From Actinophytocola sp. (lineage in GTDB: Bacteria; Actinomycetota; Actinomycetes; Mycobacteriales; Pseudonocardiaceae): DNA of 64,000 nt. The stretch lies in the NCBI RefSeq assembly GCF_009379765.1, contig NZ_WHTD01000010.1, positions 23,121-87,120 of the forward strand, written 5' to 3'. Positions 60,650 to 64,000 of this stretch are shown here, one piece after another. The first letter of the stretch is position 1; every line of letters starts with the position of its first letter. The notes beneath the pieces were generated by a model. It saw only the letters and a list, made by a program, of their open reading frames with translations, was not told the DNA's origin and did not search any database. Both the position numbers and the translations under genes were made by a program.

Positions 60650-62535
60650 TCCCGCGGGGACTGGCGGGGATCGTGCTCGCGGTCGCGGCGCTGGCCATGC
60701 TGTCGTTGTACCGGGAGACCCTGGGCTTCCCGGTCTCGTACCTGGCGCTGCTGACAACCATGCTGTTCTGGGTCAACCAGGCGACGAGCTGGAACATCCT
60801 GTCCGGGTACAGCGGGTACTTCAGCTTCGGCCAGGCCGCCTACGTCGGTGTCGGGGCGTACACGACAGCAGTGCTTTTCGGCCGGCACGAGGTCAACTTC
60901 TACCTGACCGTAGCGATCGCCGCTCTCCTGTGCGCGGTGCTCGCGCTCGGGATGGGCATCGTCGCGTTCCGGCTGCGATCCCTGCGCGGCGAGATCTTCG
61001 CCCTGCTCACCCTTGCCGTGCCGTTCATCCTCGCCGCACTGGCCCGGATCAACAACGCGATCGACGGGGGCCAAGGGGTCCCGGTAAGCATTCCACCCTT
61101 TCCCGCCCAGCTCGGCCTGCCCCAGGACTTCCTGTACCTCGCCAGCCTGATCGTCGCGGGCGTCGCGGTGGCAGTGGCGTTCGTCATGGTGCACACGCGA
61201 TCCGGCCGGGCGCTGGCGTCCATTCGGGACGCCGAGGACGTCGCCGAGACACTGGGGGTCGCGACCTTCCGGTACAAGCTTCAGGCACTCGTGGCCAGTG
61301 CGGTGATCGGTGGGGTCGGTGGCAGTCTCTTCGCCCTGCAGATCGGATTCGTCACCGTGGAGAGCGTGTTCGGCCTGACCGTACCGCTGTTCGTGATCGT
61401 GATGAGCGTGCTCGGTGGACGCACGCACTGGTCCGGGCCGCTGATCGGCGCGGTGCTGGTCGTGCTGCTGCAGGATCGCCTCACCGCCCTCGGTCTCACC
61501 GGCTGGCCGCTCATCGTCCTGGGCGCCGTGCTGGTCGTGCTGGTCGTAGTGGCACCCGACGGGCTCTACGTGCGAGTACGGACCCGGTGGGCGAGCACGC
61601 TGACCGCCTTCGGCGCGGTCACCGCGGTGCTGTGGGCGGGCGGCGTCGTCGATGAGCCGCTGGACGCGATCGTGATCGGGATGCTCACCGGCACGGCGGT
61701 CGCCCTGTGGCCGCTACGGCGGCGTACTCATGTCGAGGCACAGCCCCGACCGGAACCCGCGCCGTCCACAAAGGAGGAACCAGCGTCGCCTGTGGACGAG
61801 ATCGGTCCGGTGCTGGTGGAGTGCCGAAATCTCACCCGGCATTTCGGCGGCGTGCGTGCGGTGGTGGACCTCACCCTGGAGATCCGGGAGGGGGAACTGG
61901 TCGGCCTGGTCGGACCGAACGGCTCGGGCAAGACCACCCTGGTCAACCTGCTCGCCGGGAGCCTGCGACCGACCAGTGGCCGCATCCTCATCGCCGGCCG
62001 CGACACCACAACCCTGCCGCCACACCGGATCGCCCACGCCGGCGTGGCCCGCACCTATCAGATCCCGCAGCCGTTCGCGTCGATGAACGTACGGGACAAC
62101 GTGGCCATGGCCGTCATGTTCGGGCGGGTGCCGGGACAGCTTGCGCACGCCCGCCGCGGCGCCGCCGAACACCTGGCCGTGGTCGGGCTCGACCAGCTGG
62201 CCGACGCCTACCCGTCCGCGCTCAACCTGCACCAGCGGCAGCTCCTGGAGCTGGCACGAGCACTGGCCACCGCACCGAAGGTACTGCTGCTCGACGAGGC
62301 CCTGGCCGGGCTGAACCCCGCGGAGATCGACAACGCGGTCGCGGTGATCCGCCGCATCCATGCCACCGGCGTGTCCATCGTCATCGTCGAGCACCTGCTG
62401 CGGGTGGTCAAAGCACTGTCCACCCGAGTCGTCGTGCTCGACCGCGGGTCGTGCCTGGCCGACGGCGACCCGGAAACCGTGTTGGCCGACCCCGCTGTCG
62501 TCGCCGCCTACCTGGGAAGGCGCGCACATGCTTGA
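60646..62535 (+). CDS. LivM-LivG fusion: branched-chain amino acid ABC transporter permease plus ATPase
   Basis: 629 residues. Residues 1-~355 are a LivM permease (NQATSWNILSGYSGYFSFGQ, RSGRALASIRDAEDVAETLG). A linker rich in Pro, Glu and Arg (~360-390) leads to a LivG ATPase with Walker A GLVGPNGSGKTTLVNLLAGS and Walker B KVLLLDEALAGLNPAEIDNA. The ABC signature is degenerate: where LSxGQ is expected the sequence reads ALNLHQRQLLELARALATAP. The coupled permease-ATPase fusion fixes 1:1 stoichiometry with LivH. It overlaps LivF by 8 bp. Confidence 0.93.
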   Translation: MIPRGLAGIVLAVAALAMLSLYRETLGFPVSYLALLTTMLFWVNQATSWNILSGYSGYFSFGQAAYVGVGAYTTAVLFGRHEVNFYLTVAIAALLCAVLALGMGIVAFRLRSLRGEIFALLTLAVPFILAALARINNAIDGGQGVPVSIPPFPAQLGLPQDFLYLASLIVAGVAVAVAFVMVHTRSGRALASIRDAEDVAETLGVATFRYKLQALVASAVIGGVGGSLFALQIGFVTVESVFGLTVPLFVIVMSVLGGRTHWSGPLIGAVLVVLLQDRLTALGLTGWPLIVLGAVLVVLVVVAPDGLYVRVRTRWASTLTAFGAVTAVLWAGGVVDEPLDAIVIGMLTGTAVALWPLRRRTHVEAQPRPEPAPSTKEEPASPVDEIGPVLVECRNLTRHFGGVRAVVDLTLEIREGELVGLVGPNGSGKTTLVNLLAGSLRPTSGRILIAGRDTTTLPPHRIAHAGVARTYQIPQPFASMNVRDNVAMAVMFGRVPGQLAHARRGAAEHLAVVGLDQLADAYPSALNLHQRQLLELARALATAPKVLLLDEALAGLNPAEIDNAVAVIRRIHATGVSIVIVEHLLRVVKALSTRVVVLDRGSCLADGDPETVLADPAVVAAYLGRRAHA

Positions 62536-63232
62536 CATCAGGCAGCTGGACGCGTTCTACGGCGACGCGCAAGCACTGTGGGGCGTCACCCTCGACGTCG
62601 GCGCCGGTGAGACGGTCAGCCTCATCGGTCCCAACGGCGCCGGGAAATCCACGCTCGTGGCGTCGGTTGCCGGCCTGCACGCTTCGGTCCGGGGCCACAT
62701 TGACATCGGCGGTGTCGATATTGTCGGCCTGCCGGCACACCGGGTCTGCGCACGCGGCGTGGCGGTCGTCCCCGAAGGGCGCCGGATCTTCGGGGACATG
62801 TCGGTGTACGACAACCTCTGTCTCGGTGCCTACCGCCGCGCGGCCCGGGCCAGGTACCGGCAGATCCTGACCGAGGTGTTCGAGCTGTTCCCCCGACTGT
62901 CGGCCAGGTCCACGCAACTGGCCGGCAGCTTGTCGGGCGGAGAGCAGCAGATGCTGGCCATCGGCCGCGCCCTGATGACTGGACCGAGCCTGCTGCTGCT
63001 GGACGAGCCGTCGCTCGGCCTCGCCCCGATCGTGGTCGACGAGGTCTTCGAGGCCATCACCACCATCAACCGGAGTGGCGTGAGTGTTCTGCTCGTCGAG
63101 CAGGACATCGACCGCGCCCTGGAGATCTCCACCCGCGGCTACCTGCTCGCCGAAGGCCGGATCATCGCCAGCGCCCCGTCGGATCGGCTACGTGACAACG
63201 AGGACGTGCAACGCAACATACTGGGTGTCTGA
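62528..63232 (+). CDS. Branched-chain amino acid ABC transporter ATP-binding protein, LivF type
   Basis: 234 residues with the complete ATPase set: Walker A LIGPNGAGKSTLVASVAGLH (residues 32-51), the LivF-specific GVAVVPEGRRIFGDMSVYDN, signature SLSGGEQQMLAIGRALMTGP and Walker B LLLLDEPSLGLAPIVVDEVF, followed by LLVEQDIDRALEISTRGYLL. The canonical LSGGEQQ here contrasts with the degenerate signature in LivG, so one ATP site of the heterodimer would be catalytically stronger. Last gene of the operon. Confidence 0.95.
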   Translation: MLDIRQLDAFYGDAQALWGVTLDVGAGETVSLIGPNGAGKSTLVASVAGLHASVRGHIDIGGVDIVGLPAHRVCARGVAVVPEGRRIFGDMSVYDNLCLGAYRRAARARYRQILTEVFELFPRLSARSTQLAGSLSGGEQQMLAIGRALMTGPSLLLLDEPSLGLAPIVVDEVFEAITTINRSGVSVLLVEQDIDRALEISTRGYLLAEGRIIASAPSDRLRDNEDVQRNILGV

Positions 63233-63534
63233 CGATCCGACGCTAGGTCGCGGGCACCGCCTGCGCCTCGATCGGGTCGCCCACCGGGTTGTGGCGGTGA
63301 ACTCGATGAGTCCGCGGAAACTTGGCGCCCACGTGCCTCACTCGATCTCGACACGGAGGGCGCCGCCGGTCTGGCCATGGCGGTCAAACCGATGGCGGGC
63401 GCCGACGAGCAGGCGCGCACGTTGCGCAGAATCGACCGGACCGCGGACTTCACACCGGGGGCGGACACACTGGTCTCACTGTTCGAAACGCAGGTACGGC
63501 ACCCGAGCGGAAAGCCGCCGCCAAGAGATCAGCG
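63233..63534. other. 302-bp intergenic stretch after the Liv operon
   Basis: No gene or clear terminator is seen. A plus-strand frame has TADFTPGADTLVSLFETQVR, which faintly recalls a non-ribosomal peptide synthetase linker, but there is nothing else to support that. Confidence 0.35.
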
Positions 63535-63798
63535 ATGACAATGACACTACCCGCCGATCTGACCGCGCTGCTCGCGGACGCTGGCATCATCGACGTGGGT
63601 ATCGACAAGGCGGTCGATGACGAGCACGTGCGGTCGCACGCATATCAACGCATTATTTCAGTGGCCGCCGCCTCGCAACGCCGCGACGGTGGCCGGTCAC
63701 ACGCCGACGCCCGCCGAATTGCCTTCACCCCCGACCGATGGCAGATCATCACCGTCAACGGAGCGAACGTCGGATGCTCCACGTCGAGCGCCTCTTGA
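63535..63798 (+). CDS. Small hypothetical protein, no family recognised
   Basis: 87 codons from ATG 63535. The first half is acidic and amphipathic (MTMTLPADLTALLADAGIID), the second contains ARRIAFTPDRWQIITVNGAN. No membrane segment, motif or known domain. A good ribosome site is not evident, and the 3' end lies in A+T-rich DNA, so it may be a chance frame or a remnant. Confidence 0.3.
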   Translation: MTMTLPADLTALLADAGIIDVGIDKAVDDEHVRSHAYQRIISVAAASQRRDGGRSHADARRIAFTPDRWQIITVNGANVGCSTSSAS

Positions 63799-63874
63799 CA
63801 ATTACTCACGGGTAGGAAGTGGTGATCGCTGAGACGGGTCGGGTCAGCATGGATAGCCTTCAATGCCGCTAACT

Positions 63875-64000
63875 TTAGGGTGATCTTGTTGTCAGGCGCC
63901 AAAATATGATCTTGGTTTTGGGTGGGAGGGGTTTCTTGTACTCGTCGGTTTGGCGGGGGAAGCGGCCACCGGCCTGTTTCTGTTCGCGGGCGAAGGATCG
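63875..64000 (-). CDS. Possible 3' end of a gene entering from the right edge
   Basis: 41 codons remain before TAA at 63875-63877, and the frame is open to the window edge. The residues are basic and Pro-rich (REQKQAGGRFPRQTDEYKKP, then LPPKTKIIFWR). The surrounding DNA is less G+C-rich than the rest of the window, which could fit a mobile element, but I recognise no transposase motif. Confidence 0.25.
   Translation of the reverse strand, partial: RSFAREQKQAGGRFPRQTDEYKKPLPPKTKIIFWRLTTRSP

Noticed and set aside
63400..63490. Possible NRPS linker fragment (TPGADTLVSLFETQV)
   Set aside because: A single weak stretch of 15 residues with no adenylation or condensation motif nearby.

Overview
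This 64 kb window comes from a high-GC actinomycete. Coding DNA runs near 70% G+C, GTG and TTG starts are common, stop/start overlaps are frequent, and there is an F420/flavin luciferase-like pair and a large ATP-binding LuxR (LAL) regulator. A Pseudonocardiaceae-type genome is my inference, not a demonstrated placement. I see no rRNA, tRNA or CRISPR array.

Positions 1-33000 are a catabolic and uptake island. It carries three tripartite tricarboxylate transporter (TTT) sets: a left-edge TctB with TctA at 1-1992, a complete TctC-TctB-TctA set at 6415-9502, and a second complete set at 23141-26410. Between them are oxidative and CoA-linked enzymes: a GntR/FCD regulator, an EthD-like protein, a PhzS/salicylate-hydroxylase-type flavin monooxygenase and an amino-acid-synthesis-family protein (2061-5435); a minus-strand operon of fused ADP-forming acyl-CoA synthetase, HyuA, HyuB and an SsuABC-type ABC importer (20260 down to 10595); a CitE-like lyase; an alpha/beta hydrolase with an altered nucleophile; two luciferase-like oxidoreductases; and a split AtuA system with a carboxymuconolactone-decarboxylase-like protein. 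Seven A+T-rich dyads (TATA-N-N-ATA type) lie in front of these units and suggest one shared operator family. Two places carry a repeated mini-ORF cassette that ends in a Shine-Dalgarno and an ATGA stop/start overlap directly on the next gene.

Positions 33000-37900 are patchy: a methyltransferase/spermidine-synthase-like gene, an unusual second glutamyl-tRNA synthetase with a TTG start, an MgtC-family membrane protein, and relics of a TPR regulator, an M56 peptidase and another gltX.

Positions 37913-57270 hold the most striking system, an insecticidal-type Tc toxin locus. A SpvB/FG-GAP/RHS fusion (TcB-TcC, about 2316 aa) is followed by a very large TcA (about 3043 aa in total) broken by one apparent single-base frameshift. 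A LAL regulator is transcribed divergently. The last ~280 residues of the TcB-TcC fusion, after the RHS core, have clearly lower G+C than the rest and match nothing I recognise, as expected for an exchanged toxin payload.

Positions 57271-58500 are a graveyard of 3' gene ends (MFS transporter, AMP-ligase, WD40 repeat). Positions 58514-63232 form a branched-chain-amino-acid-type ABC importer operon in which LivM and LivG are fused. The right edge is more A+T-rich and uncertain. Several relics and the TcA break show one-base differences in runs of G or C, so sequencing error must be excluded before they are called mutations.
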